A stretch of DNA of 64,000 nucleotides from NCBI GenBank assembly GCA_013433145.1, contig CM024170.1:600214-664213 (forward strand), in the 5' to 3' direction. Positions 13,101 through 51,800 of this stretch are shown in pieces. How positions within the stretch are numbered: the first letter of the stretch is position 1; every line of letters begins with the position of its first letter. The translations under genes were made by a program, and so were the position numbers. A model generated the notes under the pieces. It saw only the letters and a list, made by a program, of their open reading frames with translations, ran no database searches and was not told the origin of the DNA. Source of the stretch: Ascaris suum. Lineage: Eukaryota; Nematoda; Chromadorea; Rhabditida; Ascarididae.

Positions 13101-14866
13101 ATTAATGAAATTACTCCGTTTTTAGTGCCTAAACTTGCGCATTATTTATGTTCTTTTCCTAATTCGAACAACATTTATTGAAAACGAGTAGATGACAAAA
13201 AAAACTCCGATCATTGAAAGTTTTTATCAAGTATTTTTCATTCGGAAATTCCACTCGAACTTGAATTAAAGTTTTATTTGATTCCATTTGCTCTTAAACC
13301 CACGATTGTTTGCTTTGAAAATTTTTTTCGTCCTTATCGGTCGAAATTTGCTCTACGCAGGTAATTTTTAGTATTGTCATTGTTTTAACTTCGAACTGAA
13401 GTAGAGATATAGGGAAAACGCTGCTATGACCTCGTTGTCATCCGCTTGTTGCTGGTGGATGTACGGGCACGAAAGCGTCATCTGTTTTACACCACCACCA
13501 CATGCTCTATTATAAGCTAAAGTATTGATTGACAATAGCCTCGCAAGAGCAACGAAAATAAAGCATCATGCAATTGATTGTCGATTTGCAGCGTGAATTA
13601 TCCTGTTCAGTATGCTATCCGTATTATGTGAATCTATATCTTTCGCTTTTAGCTTAACACGAATATTTCAGTTCGTTCTTTTTTTGAAACCTAACTCATT
13701 AAATATATTTCCTTTTTCTGTTGTCAATATTAGTGAGAGTTGTTTTTTTTCTGCTACTTCTCGAGTGGTGATTTTTTCCCGGAGAAGCGTTTTCAATGCA
13801 AGATATTTGCAATCTCGAGAAAACATTTAGTTCCTTTCTGTTTAATTTCTAGTGTTTGAGAAAGTAGACCACCCTAAATTGATACGATTTTCTATCGTCG
13901 AAGACAACATTCCAATCGAGGTATTTGTTTCAGGAATAGGGCAACGTTCTTTGAATATTTTGACTGGTTCGCAAATTGAACGCTCAACAGTATAGATTCC
14001 AGTGTATTCGTATGATTTATAGAGATTTCTGGCTGGAGCAGTGCTCGGCATTTTGCGGGTTTCTGACAGAATTCAGTCACGGGATGAGGAGTATCGACTA
14101 AATTCGTTTACGTCATTGCAGTGCGTATAAGTGAGATAAATGTCTTCGTTGCAATGACGATACCATTAGCAAAAGCTCCTTGAATGCGCTTGGTAATTAT
14201 CATGCAATTCAGTGGTTCAATAAAAATTCAATGGTGAAAATTCGGAACATATTGAAAGGATGCGATTACATAAACGAAACAGCTGAACTTTCAGGAAGAC
14301 CTTGATGATCGGTGTCTGTAAATTCCTGCGATGTTTATTGCTCTATTCGAAATGCCTGATCGCTTGAATATTTAAAATATATGGGATTAGTCGAGAATGT
14401 TGCAATCTGAAGTCTCGACGCTACTGCCTTTGTCAGTCTAGATGCTCTTTCAAAACTTTAAATGCCCATTTGGTCATTTCCATCACTTCCTCGAATATGT
14501 TTCGATGGTGTCCAAACAGCAGCCTGTTTGAATTTATCGAGAACTGGTAAACATAATCCGGGCATAAAATTCTCGGTGGACAGGCTCGAAAATGTCAGGA
14601 TGTAATGACTGAGATTCTTAAGGAAATCTCATAAAAATTTTATGCTGGAGAAAAGTGCATGAAATTTTGAATGGATAATTTTCCTTTTGGTTCCTATTGT
14701 TAACACGATTTTGAGGCGCTTTGTATACCAAACGCGGGTACAAATTGCCTTTGGTTATCATCATATGCTTATATCGATACGAATGTTCGTCGTGCCTCAA
14801 ACAACATCATCGAACGCCGATATGTTTCGTCGTACGTACGAATAAGAACTTGAGACTTTCCGTGAT
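10161..14866. other. intergenic stretch upstream of the integrin gene
   Basis: No gene can be supported. Short open frames occur (for example a basic 80-codon frame on the minus strand at 11135-11377, and minus-strand frames at 12870-13070 and 13842-14051), but none shows a family motif or convincing splice signals. This may be 5' regulatory sequence or a long 5' intron of the integrin gene. Confidence 0.45.
11135..11377 (-). CDS. basic 80-codon open frame, doubtful
   Basis: It begins with ATG (MVFCKYRGLMPFLHALKW) and becomes strongly Lys/Arg-rich (KKEYLLKIKKYVRLNNK). No homology is recognised. It could be a small basic protein, an exon fragment, or a chance frame. Confidence 0.12.
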   Translation of the reverse strand: MVFCKYRGLMPFLHALKWLKEHTKKHQNPRHIRKRAEPMAKKEYLLKIKKYVRLNNKDVTRSKQMSQWSRKRVRVLTSRE

Positions 14867-14871
14867 TTCAG
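14867..14871 (+). promoter_or_regulatory. splice acceptor 15 nt before the integrin ATG (candidate trans-splice site)
   Basis: The TTTCAG acceptor consensus ends at 14871 and the start codon follows at 14887. In nematodes this spacing is typical of a spliced-leader addition site. A cis-spliced upstream noncoding exon would look the same. Confidence 0.5.
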
Positions 14872-14886
14872 GTGATCAGAAGCACG

Positions 14887-39751
<24,865 letters not shown>

Positions 39752-40512
39752 AAATCAATGGCTACACTGGATTGCAAATACCAAAGAGAATGTTTCCACA
39801 ACATAATGAAACGATCATTAATTCGTATTTCACCTATCAGATAGTTGTCATCTTTTTGTACGTTCTCGTTTATTTAATCGTGCAAAAATTACGCTGAAAT
39901 TTCGCTTCGATACTTTCATAAATGATTTTCATAGGTGAATTTTTGAAGAAAGAATTTTCATAAGGAATTTTTATATGCAAATTTTAATCGAATATACTTC
40001 AATAGAGCTTTCGATTGAACTATGAGGTCGCCGATGAGCTAGTTCGTATTTGCTAACGTATAAGTGGAAGCAATTTGCTGGTGATTATTTAAAAACAGGC
40101 ATAGGTGAGATATACGAAAATGCATCACAAAAGGAAAATATATAACATTTTTTCAACTCAGCGTCTTGATGTTTTTTTTTCAGCATTATTAATTCATATA
40201 TTATGGAGTGATTATTTTCCTTTCGATTTGCACATTGCAATTACCAGCTCAAAATTTCTCCTTCACATTGTTTTCATTTCTTCTCATCCCAAAGAGTAAT
40301 TCAGCCATTAAAACTACACATTTACAGATGGGGGAATTTTTTGTTCAACGTATATGCAATTATCCAATATAAAAAAAGCTATTAACTTGTCGTTTCTTCG
40401 AATGGATCTTATATGTTTGTTATAAGCAAGCGGTGCTTGGTAGTCGATTGATATATGTGCCTTACACTCTATTTTCATAGTCCATTCAAAATGCAGCATG
40501 TTCATATGCGCT

Positions 40513-40535
40513 TGTGTGTGTGTGTGTGTGTGTGT
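40513..40535. repeat. (TG)n microsatellite
   Basis: About eleven TG units without interruption. Confidence 0.97.
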
Positions 40536-43049
40536 TGTAATGCTATTTTATATTCGCCTAAGAGGCGGCTTTCTTACGAACTTTTTTTCTCTTCAGCTTC
40601 TCTTTTAATGTAAAATTGTCGAGTTGCCAGAGCAATTTTTTTTTTTGAGCGTTATTTATTTACATATATGATTCTATCATTACAATAATTGGTATTCTTT
40701 ACCGTTATGAGGGTGATAATAGCAATTCTATCCTTTACGACAAATTTATAAATAGAAAAAAAAAGTCTTTGAAAATTTCTTCAGAAATTTTTGTTTCGAA
40801 AATTCAGAAATGATGAAACATAAAAATTTCGATAGTTGTTTTACGACTAAAGAGAAACTAATAAATTTTAAAAAAAAAGTTGCTAAAATAAATTAGTAGA
40901 TAATTGTGTTGTAACGAAATGAATATGTATGTGAAATAAATTTCACTCTTGTTATACATTTTATTGAATCGGTATTTGAATATTGCAAATGTTGCTCACA
41001 ACATTCATACTTTTAGATCTTGAGCACACAGAATAGTATAATATATTAGGTTAAAAAAAAGTAACTCTAGGAAAAGTGTGCTTCACGAGTGGCGCATATG
41101 TGCTTTTCGTAACCTTGCCATATATAGCACATCAGACAACTCTATAAAAATTGCCAACCTATGTGCAAGAGTATAAGAATAATAAAGTAACTAAAATAAC
41201 AAAATACTTTCTCATGGGCTTTTTCCTAGACGACTGACAAATAGATGGGAAATATTCAATTCAATAATATTGATTATTCCGGCAAGACTTATTCACATCG
41301 ATAAAATTACGATTGCAAAACTTCAAGTCAGGACACTCTAGTAATGCATGGCTTTTGCATTTCAGACTGCTATGACAAGCGGCCAACTAAATATACAAAA
41401 GTATGCAATAATAAGTGTACTTATAAAACTTGCCGGTTATAGAAACCCTCTAACGGGAAACTGATCTTTAATTTGTGCGAACTTTATGTTACCCTTAAAC
41501 ATCAATAACCTAAGAGATAGTATGCCGATTACCAATTCATAATGTTCTAACGTCATAGTTTTAGTAGAGATTTCGTCACATATGAATAACTTAGCATCGG
41601 CGACAACCCACTGCTAATAAAAAATCGTATAAATACAATTAAAGTATATACAGAACGTTCGACGTTTACTGAACGTCGATTTTGGTTACGGTTTAAGAAA
41701 GCTGGAGGTCTCCAGCGTCAAAATGTCCTGGTGCTGAGGGCGTCGATGGCAGGTCTCTCCTGTGCGAGATCTCCATCTGCGGTCAGCTATCCATTGGCTA
41801 AGATGATATCGATAACGTAGTATGCTGCTTTCTTAGGTTACATCTACTCCATAAAGCATGACGTATTGCTATCTTCTTTTCTCTTCCGCTGAGCTCCAAC
41901 CAAATAAAATACGAAGCTTTTGACTGCTAGCGATCATAGTAATTGTTTCTGCGTGAATTTTCGTTTAATGCTTACTATTGTAACAATATTTTCTGCACTA
42001 AATTTCTTTCAGATACGATCGATGAACGATCGTACCTATGATCAATCGCATCAAAGATTTAGTTTCTTTTGTGAGTACTCCATGGGAAGGGAATGCTTCT
42101 TCTTGAATATTAGTACATAAGTGAGATTAATTAAAATTGCAGAAGTTTCATTTCATTTTGCGTATAAGTACGCTGTCTAATCGACGAAAACTTCCGTGGC
42201 AAATTTGTTTGCGCGATTGATTCGAAAACTTTTCTAAAGGCCACTTATTTCCAGAGGCCTTATAGTAAAATTCACCTCAGAAATTGTGCATAAATCGAGT
42301 TTCATTGCTAAACTTTTAGGTGTTCTCGAATAGCCTACAACATCTTAACTATGAAAATTTCAATACTAACTCTAATGTATCGTTGGTATAGAAATTGGTT
42401 TTAATTAATGGACAAAAGGTTGTTGGCTGAATTAGTTACGCTCCATAAAGTTGGCTAAAACAACTTTTCTTAGAAGTTTCCACAAAACTTTCGTTTTGTT
42501 GAGTTTTTTGCTTTTTTTTTTTTTACGAAAAGACATTCGCTTTCTAGTCGATGCAGTTTTCGGGGAACTTCAATTCGTATTCCGTTTATTCCCATTCCAT
42601 CGTCCTCCAGCGATTATCGCCTTGACGGTATTTTTGGCACAACGCCACCGAACCAGGCACGAAAATTCTTCATTGCAGATGAGTAAGCGAACGCGCGCAA
42701 GCAGTTTTCTGCTTTGTTTATATTTCATTCAAGGTGTTGATGTGGTTCCCGAACTGCGGATTTGAATTTATTCGTTTGAGTAATTTGCAAAAAGCATTCT
42801 TGATGGATCGATATTTAGGTAGAAGCGAAAAGCCCAATACCTACTACCTCCCTCACGGCAAACATCCTAGCCACTTGTACCAGGGCTTTGTAAAAACTTA
42901 TCCAAAGAACAGAAGAGACAGCTATTAAGTCCATTGATCATGAAAACTGTGCTTACCCTCCAACAATCCTAATTCCATGGATGCTGTGCTGTATCAAGAC
43001 CTCATCACAAAAAGCTTTCCCACTTTGACGTCCCTATGTCCTTTGTTAA

Positions 43050-43215
43050 ACTGTAACCTGGTTGACAAGGAAAGGCTATGATTCGTCGAGGGTAGCATGG
43101 TGGGATTCGAAGCCAGATACATTGATAATTCGAAGCCAATGACCGTGATAGCATCGCAGAACCACTCAAGGGCTGTGGTGCTTCAGAGCCAGCAATTGCG
43201 GCATTTTGTTTCTCC
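43050..43215 (-). mobile_element. possible tRNA-derived SINE-like sequence
   Basis: Read on the minus strand it contains CCCTTGAGTGGTTCTGCGAT (A-box-like, compare TGGC--AGTGG) and 60-70 nt later GGCTTCGAATCCCACC (B-box-like, compare GGTTCGAATCC). These are followed by a non-tRNA tail. The stems do not fold into a clean cloverleaf, so it is not a functional tRNA. The SINE label is inference from the two boxes. Confidence 0.3.
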
Positions 43216-45778
43216 ATCCTGCATGCAAGTGTTATTTTTCTATGTATTTGATCGGTCACGGGCTTATCTGGCTAAGTTGACGGCGAGAGGATCCGAAATA
43301 CCATTCCCGCTTAGCACCCTTTTACTAAGAAACGTTAGCGAAGTTTTTTGTACCGAAAATTTTTGCCCTTCTCCAACCACCCTTCCTCTCCTTCACTTCT
43401 CAAAAGTTCTGTATTAGTTCTTTGCATGTGACTTGTGCTCTTTATAGTCGATGTTGAATTCATTGGGTGGGAGAGGGGGGGGGGGGGGAGGAGGGTAAGA
43501 AGAAGGGCAAATAGCAGATCGCCCGGTACGAACGATCCACGATTGAAAGATAAGGAAGCACCGGAAGAGATTGAAGACTTCAGAAAGCTCAATACTTTAT
43601 GACCAATTAAAAAATATTTCGTAAAGCTGACCGAAAAAAAAAACTTCTTGAACTATTTTGGCTACCTCTTACTGCAAAACGTCGCTCTCTTTTTAAAGCA
43701 GCTACTTCTGAATTAGAGGAACTATTTTATTAAAAGCTTGCTGTTGAGTATCGTTTTGAAGTGACCCTATTTGAAGTGACAGTATTTCACAGAGGCATTC
43801 CACTAAAACATTGTTAGCTCTTTCTACCGTGCATCATTCTCAGGTAAAGCTTTTTATAAAATAGCATCTTTGAATTCCCAATCGTTAAAAGAGATAAAGA
43901 TAAAATTTAGAAGTTTTCAATAAATTTTCTCTCATTCGTGCTGCGTATTCACCCATCGAAAAAAATAGGATGTTTTAACTCTACGCGAATAATGCTCCGA
44001 AAATCGTTTAATGCGGTTGACTATATTGGCGGTCATAGAAAGACTAATAAATACAATGAAGTGGATTCGTAAGCACCGTTTGTCCTCATAAATGAATGAA
44101 ACATATGAATATTCGATAATAACCGGAAATACAATTCTTGAAAGAAAAAAACGATTTCAGCCACTCTTCGAAACGAAACATCTTGGTCTTCCATATTTTT
44201 TTTCTAGGCAGCCATTTTTTAAGCTTTTTCTACATGCTCCAAGTGTGCCTAACTCCATAGTATTGCCGTTCTCTTCATGCATAAGTTGCTTTTGACAAAA
44301 TGAAAGAATTTTTCAATTGTGTGGCAATTATTGTGCAGTATTTCTGATCTTGAAAAACACTGTAAGTTAGGAGGTAATCAGCATTGCTGTTACTATGCAG
44401 AATCCTTACCAACATGCCCATATACAAGAGAAAACAGATCGTTTGTTTCACTGCTAAAAGATTGAGTGCAGATCTGTTAGGATATTTGCGTCGGGACAAT
44501 CAGATGCAGATCCCCTGTACCTGAGTGTTCTGATGCGAATGTTTCTCGCCACAAAAACGTCATAGAATGTCCAACTATACTGGAAAATTCTGTTTCTCCA
44601 ATGAGAAAGGAGAAAAGAGTAGGAACGATGAAGAATGTGTTAATGACTGACCACCGACTTATAGACATTTCTCTTCCTCTTTAAGAAGAAAACAAATTTG
44701 GAGGTCAGTAGATTCAAATCAAAATGAGCATATATGAGGGAGTAGTGGATGAGCGGTCACTTATAGTAAAATGTCCACTATTTGAAGTACTTACGTTGTT
44801 ATCGTATTTCATAGAGGAGAGGGGATGGGGGAATAGTTGATTTCAACAGTGAGGAGAAAAATTTTTTAAGGGACTCGAAAATTTATCTCCTTAGAAATGT
44901 TCTAACAGTGGCCTAAGCTTCATAGATTAATGATTTGAAAGATGAGCGGGATGAATGATGCGTTGGAAGATTTGATAATTCTAGTCATAGAGTATGTTCC
45001 CGTCTATCGTTCTGCTCTTCCTCGTCGAGAAACAAAACTTAATTGGCGTCTAAATATCGGCTCTTTCCAAAGTGATCTTTTGAATCGGTAAGCGCCGAAA
45101 ATTTTTCCATGAATTTCGTTGATCATTGATGAATCTCTTCTTTGTCTGACAGTGAGCGTCGAACGTTATTGATAAGTGCTAAGCATTTTGGAGAAGACCG
45201 GCGAGGATAGGCTTGCCTCAAACTAGACTATAGAGCGCATAGGGCTCTTTTTGAAAATATTATTGTTGCACTGAATTCAATACTATTTTATAAAGTAAGT
45301 AATATTTGAGCATCTTATAAGTGCAAGTCCTGATAAGAGGCATAGGTGGGGCATTTAGCTGTTCGATATAGCAGTGTTGCTGATTAGTGAGCGTCGCGAT
45401 ATTGTCATTCTCTAGGTGAAAAAAATTTTCGATTAGACGAATTTTGCTATGGCGATCCTCATGGTGGAATATTGTGTCTAGAAACGAAGTGCTTCATAAT
45501 AAATTAGTTATAGCTGCAGCTAAAATAAACGTTGCGTTGTGTGCTGTATTGACGTTAAATCATATAAAATCGCAGTTTTATCGACTTAAGATTTGCTATG
45601 CTATAAGCGCTCACTAAATGAATTTTGGCGATATTCGATGGAATTTTCTGATGGTTAATAATTTTGTTTTATATAGACTAAATGTTTTAAAATGTTGAAA
45701 TATTTTTGTTCGTAATTAAAAATTTTATCTGATCACATTATTGCTTAATAGACTAAAATTATTGCTGAAGAATCCTGT

Positions 45779-45784
45779 TTTCAG
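45779..45784 (+). promoter_or_regulatory. splice acceptor before the MATH-BTB ATG (candidate trans-splice site)
   Basis: TTTCAG ends at 45784, 14 nt before the start codon. This is consistent with spliced-leader addition or an upstream noncoding exon. Confidence 0.5.
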
Positions 45785-45798
45785 TTGGACAACAGGTT

Positions 45799-45859
45799 AT
45801 GTCAAGCCGGATGAGCATCTCAGGCTCGATATCGGCTCTTCGCACACCTTCGGCCAGAC
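45799..45859 (+). CDS. MATH-BTB exon 1
   Basis: N-terminal Ser/Arg-rich leader MSSRMSISGSISALRTPSAR. The donor AGAC|GTAAGC leaves phase 1. Confidence 0.85.
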
Positions 45860-48800
45860 GTAAGCCTATCACTCTTATTTTATTCCATCATGGCCGTTTC
45901 TTTTCAAGTAAACCTCGAAGTTTGGTGGCAGTGCGGTAGGTTTAATGGTTCGATATTGCAAATGCCAAATAGCGGTTGAGATCAGAATATAAGGGGAACG
46001 AAGGTTATAATTACCAAAAAGCGGTTGGGGGGTCGGGTTATAAGAGAACTGGAGGTTTCCACTGCTGAAAATAATGGCTTTCTGAATCAATATGTGACGC
46101 TACCGAGGGAATTTGAAGGTCTCACGGCTTCTGTTCAACAACGCCACACACAAACTGGACATCTAGTATGCAGTGCACAAGTGTAACTGATTTCACTCTC
46201 GCTTCGAAAGCTATCGAGCTTTGCTCATCGTTGCTTTTGCGCTGTAGAATATTTGCTGCTACAATGTAAATATTACGCAGCTTGAAAAGAAGCACAGACT
46301 GGACATGATAGCCTCCTAGGATTCAACTGAATCAAGAAGACGCTTCTCTCAATTCTTGCCCTTATTTTTCCACCGAGTTTTCTCTTTTTTTTTTCTTATT
46401 ATTTCAAGCTCTGCCATCAAAAAATCTTTCTTACTCGCCCGATCGAATTGTCACTTTCTTTCTTCTATTTTAATCTTTGAAAATGCAACCTGCAATCTAA
46501 CCAGAGAATTCCACTGCAACGAATTTTTGCGGCCTCAATGGGAATCTGTTTGAAATGCAGGGCGGCGAGATTTTTGGCTGAAGTTTTTGATTGGTTAAAT
46601 GGTATGTTTTGCTTACTTTCATATCTGTGGCTAGTTTTAGCGGAAGATTCGGCTTCACCGCAGCCACGGCGACTTGAGGTGGTCTCTAAGCAAGCAACCA
46701 AAGTCACTGCGATATCAACTCGACTCGAATGGAAAATCGATCAGGTCTTCTTTATGTTTGGCATTCTATTTTTTCTTTGAAATTTTTATATGATTCGCCG
46801 CCTTCAATGGTTTAATTGGCTTGGTTCATATTATTGCTTTCATTCATCAAAGTTTATTTGATCCTTTTTGTCTCAAAATGAAAATGTGTGATTCCCTTCG
46901 CAGTCTTTTTCGTCCGCATTTTAAACTTTTTATATGACCACTTTATCGTTCGATTTTGTTGCATTCATATGGGGTCAAAGAGGGAGAATGAATAGATATT
47001 ATCTATCGATCTCTCTACCATCGCATCTTGTTGACATATAAATCTTAGCGGTCTGAAATATTGCTGGATTTGGATGTGTCATCAGTATGATAGAAAGAGT
47101 AGTGATAGCATTATGGGACGGATAGCCCACGTATCTGTTCCTCTGCAGGAATGACATATTCCTTGATCTGGTGGTGTCATGCACCACCAGTTCCCTTCGT
47201 AGATGTGTCCTTCTCTTAATACAAGGCATCGATGAACCTAAACCTGATGAATTCCTCCGGCGGCAATTTCTAGACGTCCGTGCGTGGTGCCCTTAAATTC
47301 CTAACCGGAACCCATTTCATGATTATCTGATTGTATCAGTGAGGAATGTGGCTGCGTCATTAGAGCAGTGTTTTGTGGGAATATGGGGAGTGGGGCAGTG
47401 ACTCAATTTGAATGCGTCGCAGTACCTATGTGCGGAAGGCGGTGATGAATGTGCCTTCATATTAAATTACTACTAATGATCTTGCAGTTCGAAAAGTTGA
47501 TGAAACTATTCAAAAACGGTCATAATCTAATTAGTAAACAGTTCGGATGTCCACAAGCACCAACTGTTACTTGGGAATTGCATGTTTATCCGAACGGGAA
47601 ACGTGAAGAGGATGCCGGCAATGTATCGTTTTTTCTTCGACAAGTTGGACTTCAGGTTGGCTCTTTCTGTGATTTTTATAGTTTCTCTTTTGTTCTTCTT
47701 TTGTTTAAGCACTCTACGTTGAGTAATTGCATCGATTTGCAAGTGAATGCGTTAGTGCTTTCGATGAAAGCCTTTTTTGATTAATTACCATTCGTGATTT
47801 CTGTGGAGAGAGTCCGCCCTCCACCTGTCAATAAATCCACTCTTGGATAAATCCTAGAAAAGTTTATGACTGCTGGAGGTCTTATTCCAAGTATTGTGGC
47901 ATGCGTTTTCCAAGTCATATTGATGCGGTAGTCACGTGCAGTTAAGTTATATTATAATATTGCCATTAATTAACTTGCATTGGTTGTGTAATTGTGTAAT
48001 CAACTGTATAATTAAGGTATAACATTAACTTATTAACGGCGGATAATAAATAAAATTATAGTATTATTATTGATTTTGACCTATTCCGTCGTGAATGATG
48101 AGTTGGTGGTGCGAAAAGGTGATTCTCGGCGGTAAAAAGCGAAGGACCTCTCACCTGGAATATTTTGTATGTGTGGAGGTGAAGGCGAGGAAAAGGGAGA
48201 GAGGAGGGGATTGATTTTTTTCGGGGGGGGGGGCATTTAGGAACTCTTCAAAATGACGAATTATTGTTGCTTGTGCTGTTTATGTTCGCATATTTTTTGT
48301 TTGTGGTAGTTTCAAAGAAGTTTTGTAAACTCATTACTAAAATAGGTTTTATTTAAGAAGATATACGAACTGATTTTATGATTTGATTTGACTGCCTCAA
48401 GAAGGTATGAATAAATACTGTTCTCATGATAGCAGCAGATGTCCGATGAAAAGGGAGTGGCATGAAAGAAGATGATGATGGATGATGTTTCATTCTGCCA
48501 TAAAGCATGTAGATATACTCATCTCCTTCACCCATACCCATGTTCCCATTCGCCACCTCTCAAACAGTTTGAGCAAATTTCCAAGCAGTTTTCTGTGGCA
48601 TTCGCTTTTGCATGCCATTTTTCTTCTAGTTCTCAGTAAAAAGCTGCCTCATGTTTTGAAATTTGCATAACCGCATTTTTACACTTCTTTTGGCTTTTTT
48701 TGCGAGAGGGGGGGGGGGTAGTGTCCGTATATGTTGTGAAAGGTGAAAAACTTACGGAAGTATTATAAAATGATGCAAATTGATTGCTCAGAGTTTATTA

Positions 48801-51800
48801 TGATGGAGTTTAGCGAGGTGAAGAGCCGATAATGACGGAATTCCAAATCTATGCACTGGATGCGAACTCATTGAGGGTGAGCGTGTGCCGCGACACTAAG
48901 GATTTTACCAATCAACAAGGACGTGGCAAATTCCAGGTAAATTTTACCGTGTGGTATTTCGTACAGTGTGAAAAACTGGTCGCTGGGCTGTAGGAGGCAG
49001 TAATTTTATATGTGGGTCATTGCGCAAAGTAGGTAATTAATCGGTTTTCTTACAGATGTGCGAAGTTTTCAGGTGAAAGTGTCACCATCTAAGAAGACAG
49101 TTTCATTAAGGCACTTTTTGCTTATCTTCAGGTAAAAAGAAGGAGCGGCTGTTTAAAAGTGGCATTGAAAGGATAATGAGGTCCGTAATTACAGTTAACG
49201 TCCTTGAAAGTGGTTCTTGTTTGAAGAATGATTTGTGAGGGGAATTAGTGAAGTGAAGCATAGATGAATGCTATACAAATCAAATGTATTAAAGGTTTCG
49301 CGCGAAAAGATGATGGCAGCTTTGAAACCTGATGGCGCACTTCTTCTAATCTGTGAAGTTGAATATTTTCCTCCCGGATCGAAGATCAGCGTCGAACAGG
49401 CAGTTGAACCGGAGCCAAGTGAAGACTTCGAAGACAAAAGTGAATTATCGATTCGTGATTCATTGAAAGAAATGCTTGATAATGAATTATTCGCGGATTG
49501 CTGTATAAAGGTAAGCTGAAATGGTTTATGCAAATTGTGTGTGCTATGATACAGTCGCTCAAGGCTTGAAGCGCGTGATTAGGCACAAATTTCTTGCAGT
49601 TATACATCATCCCCGAGGCGCAAACGTCGACGATTGCTACGTTAATCGCCGGCGGATATTGTGATAAATGCAGATTCATTAGTTGTTTGAAATATTCTGT
49701 GTCTGGATCTCCCGGATATTAGGTTTCAATACTGCTGCATATGGTTCGCCAATTTGAACTTTGTGTTAATTAGCCAAAATTAGCTTCAATCAGAATAGAT
49801 ATACTGATTGTTTTAATGAGCGACTTTAAAGAAGTACTTCTTCTAGAAGAGATTTCGTTGAGAGAGCTTTTTGGTGTTTCAGCGCAGATCTGATCGCATG
49901 CGCAGAATAATTCCCGTTACCTTTGAAAATCTGAACGAACATAAGCAATAATGAGTGCGGGGGAAGGAAATAGGGTTCTCATCGTACCGAAAGAATACAT
50001 TGAACAAGATATAGGAAAGTGAGAGATGCGAAGGTTTGTTTTTCATCGTTACATGTAGTCGTCGTTTATTTTATCAGAAGATCAATCAACGAAAGAGATA
50101 TGAAGGATAAAAATTAGAAGTAAACGAAAAAGCAAAGTGCAGAGATGGGAATTCCTCGAATTCCTCGAAAAAGCAAAGTGCATGTCCATATATTGCTTTC
50201 GTCGCAGGAGGTCTAATTACTTTCACGCCCAGCATCCAATAAAAAATAACTGTTCGTATGGACGACTTTTATGCCTGTGCTTTGAAGCGTTTGAGCCTCA
50301 CCGTTAGAATTTGGCTGTTGAATAAGCAAATCATAGCGGCTGTGTGCGTGAAGGAATGAACAAGGCTGGGATCATTTACGTTTCCTGTTTCCCTCGCTTC
50401 CTCTTTCCCATGAGATCAGTTACTCATTTAATTTTCAGAAATAACTTGGCCAGTGCTTGTAATACTTTTCGCCATACCAAAATTAATTTTTCAAAAACTA
50501 GTTTAGGTCTTTCCGCTACATTTACTTGATTTTATTATTCGGTTAAGCAGGAACGCTGTTTGTCTTATTACTTATTACGATATTACTATAAAATTAAATG
50601 AAAATTGTGACGGTTTGTTTAGGTAGGGAATAAGACATTACGGGCACATCGGTGCATCTTGGGTCAACACAGCGAAGTATTTCGCTCGATGTTCGCACAG
50701 GAATGTATGGTCGAAGCGCAGAAGGGAGTGATTGATATACAGGACTGCAGGTTTGAGCCGGTACGTGCCTTTTATTGCCTCTAATCACATTCAGCAATTT
50801 CTTATTACTCAATACTGGCTCAAGGATGAAAGTTTTGATTGTTTTTTAGGCGACTGCGCATTAATGCACAATTTGACATCTGTACGTCATCACTGTTGTC
50901 TTTATTTTTGGTTCCCTACTTGCACATCTGGATTTCGGGCCTTCAGTTGCAAATTCCAGCCGCTGTGACTAGAGGAGCTCATCTCAGGTGGGTAGGGAGA
51001 AGTGTTGTACATGTCTGATGCTAGGTCCCGTATGAAGCTGTTTGGAAAAGTTTTGCTGGTACACTGAAAATTCTCGGCGAGTTTAAAAAGTTATACTTAA
51101 GTCACCACGGTTGTCATTGCTTTCTTATTTTTAGATATTTACTACACTTATGACGATCATCAGGCACTTATGAAAAGATTCCGATATGGAATGTTTCGTA
51201 TTTCTTCTGCAGTTTTTCCCAGTTTTGAGTTTATTAGTTATGCTGTGCAACTGCAATAAAGAATTGCAATTATGATTTCAATTCTCAGAAGCGTTTAGAA
51301 GATTTTTGTACGATTTTATGCGATATGTATGAACAGAATCGTTGTTGAGGTTCGAGCAATGATCGATTATATTTACACGGGATCAACTGAGTTGGTCGAA
51401 GGTTATGCAGAAGACGTGTTGGCAATCGCAGACAAATATGCTATTTTGCCGTTAAAGGAGCAGTGTGAGCGGTATTTGGCGACGACAATTAATAGTAAGA
51501 ATGTCGCATCAACAGCTGTATTCGCCGATACGTATTCCGCATCCATCCTCAAACAGGTTCGTCTTTTCAACTTATCGCTGGCACATGCAAATGGAACGGT
51601 TTGTGAGCTATATTGATGGAATGCTCGATAACTTGTAAAGCCCTTCACGGATATGCACACATCCGAACACAATTTGGTGGCTTCACTCCAGCAGAGTCAA
51701 AATCTGTGCCAAAATTTACGTGATGTGATGTAGGGAGTTCTGCTATAAATCCAGTTTCAGTTTCCTTTGTTGAGCCGACGCCGAAATCTTTGAAGACTGA

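Larger units (their letters stand above)
39752..45784. other. intergenic region between integrin and MATH-BTB genes
   Basis: About 6 kb with no supported gene. It contains a TG microsatellite (40513-40535), a 14-base G run (43475-43488) and a possible tRNA-derived SINE-like stretch (43050-43215). Open frames here are short or low-complexity. Confidence 0.55.

Noticed and set aside
43335..43592. Minus-strand frame across the G run
   Set aside because: Pro-rich peptide is just translation of the poly-C complement; there is no other support.
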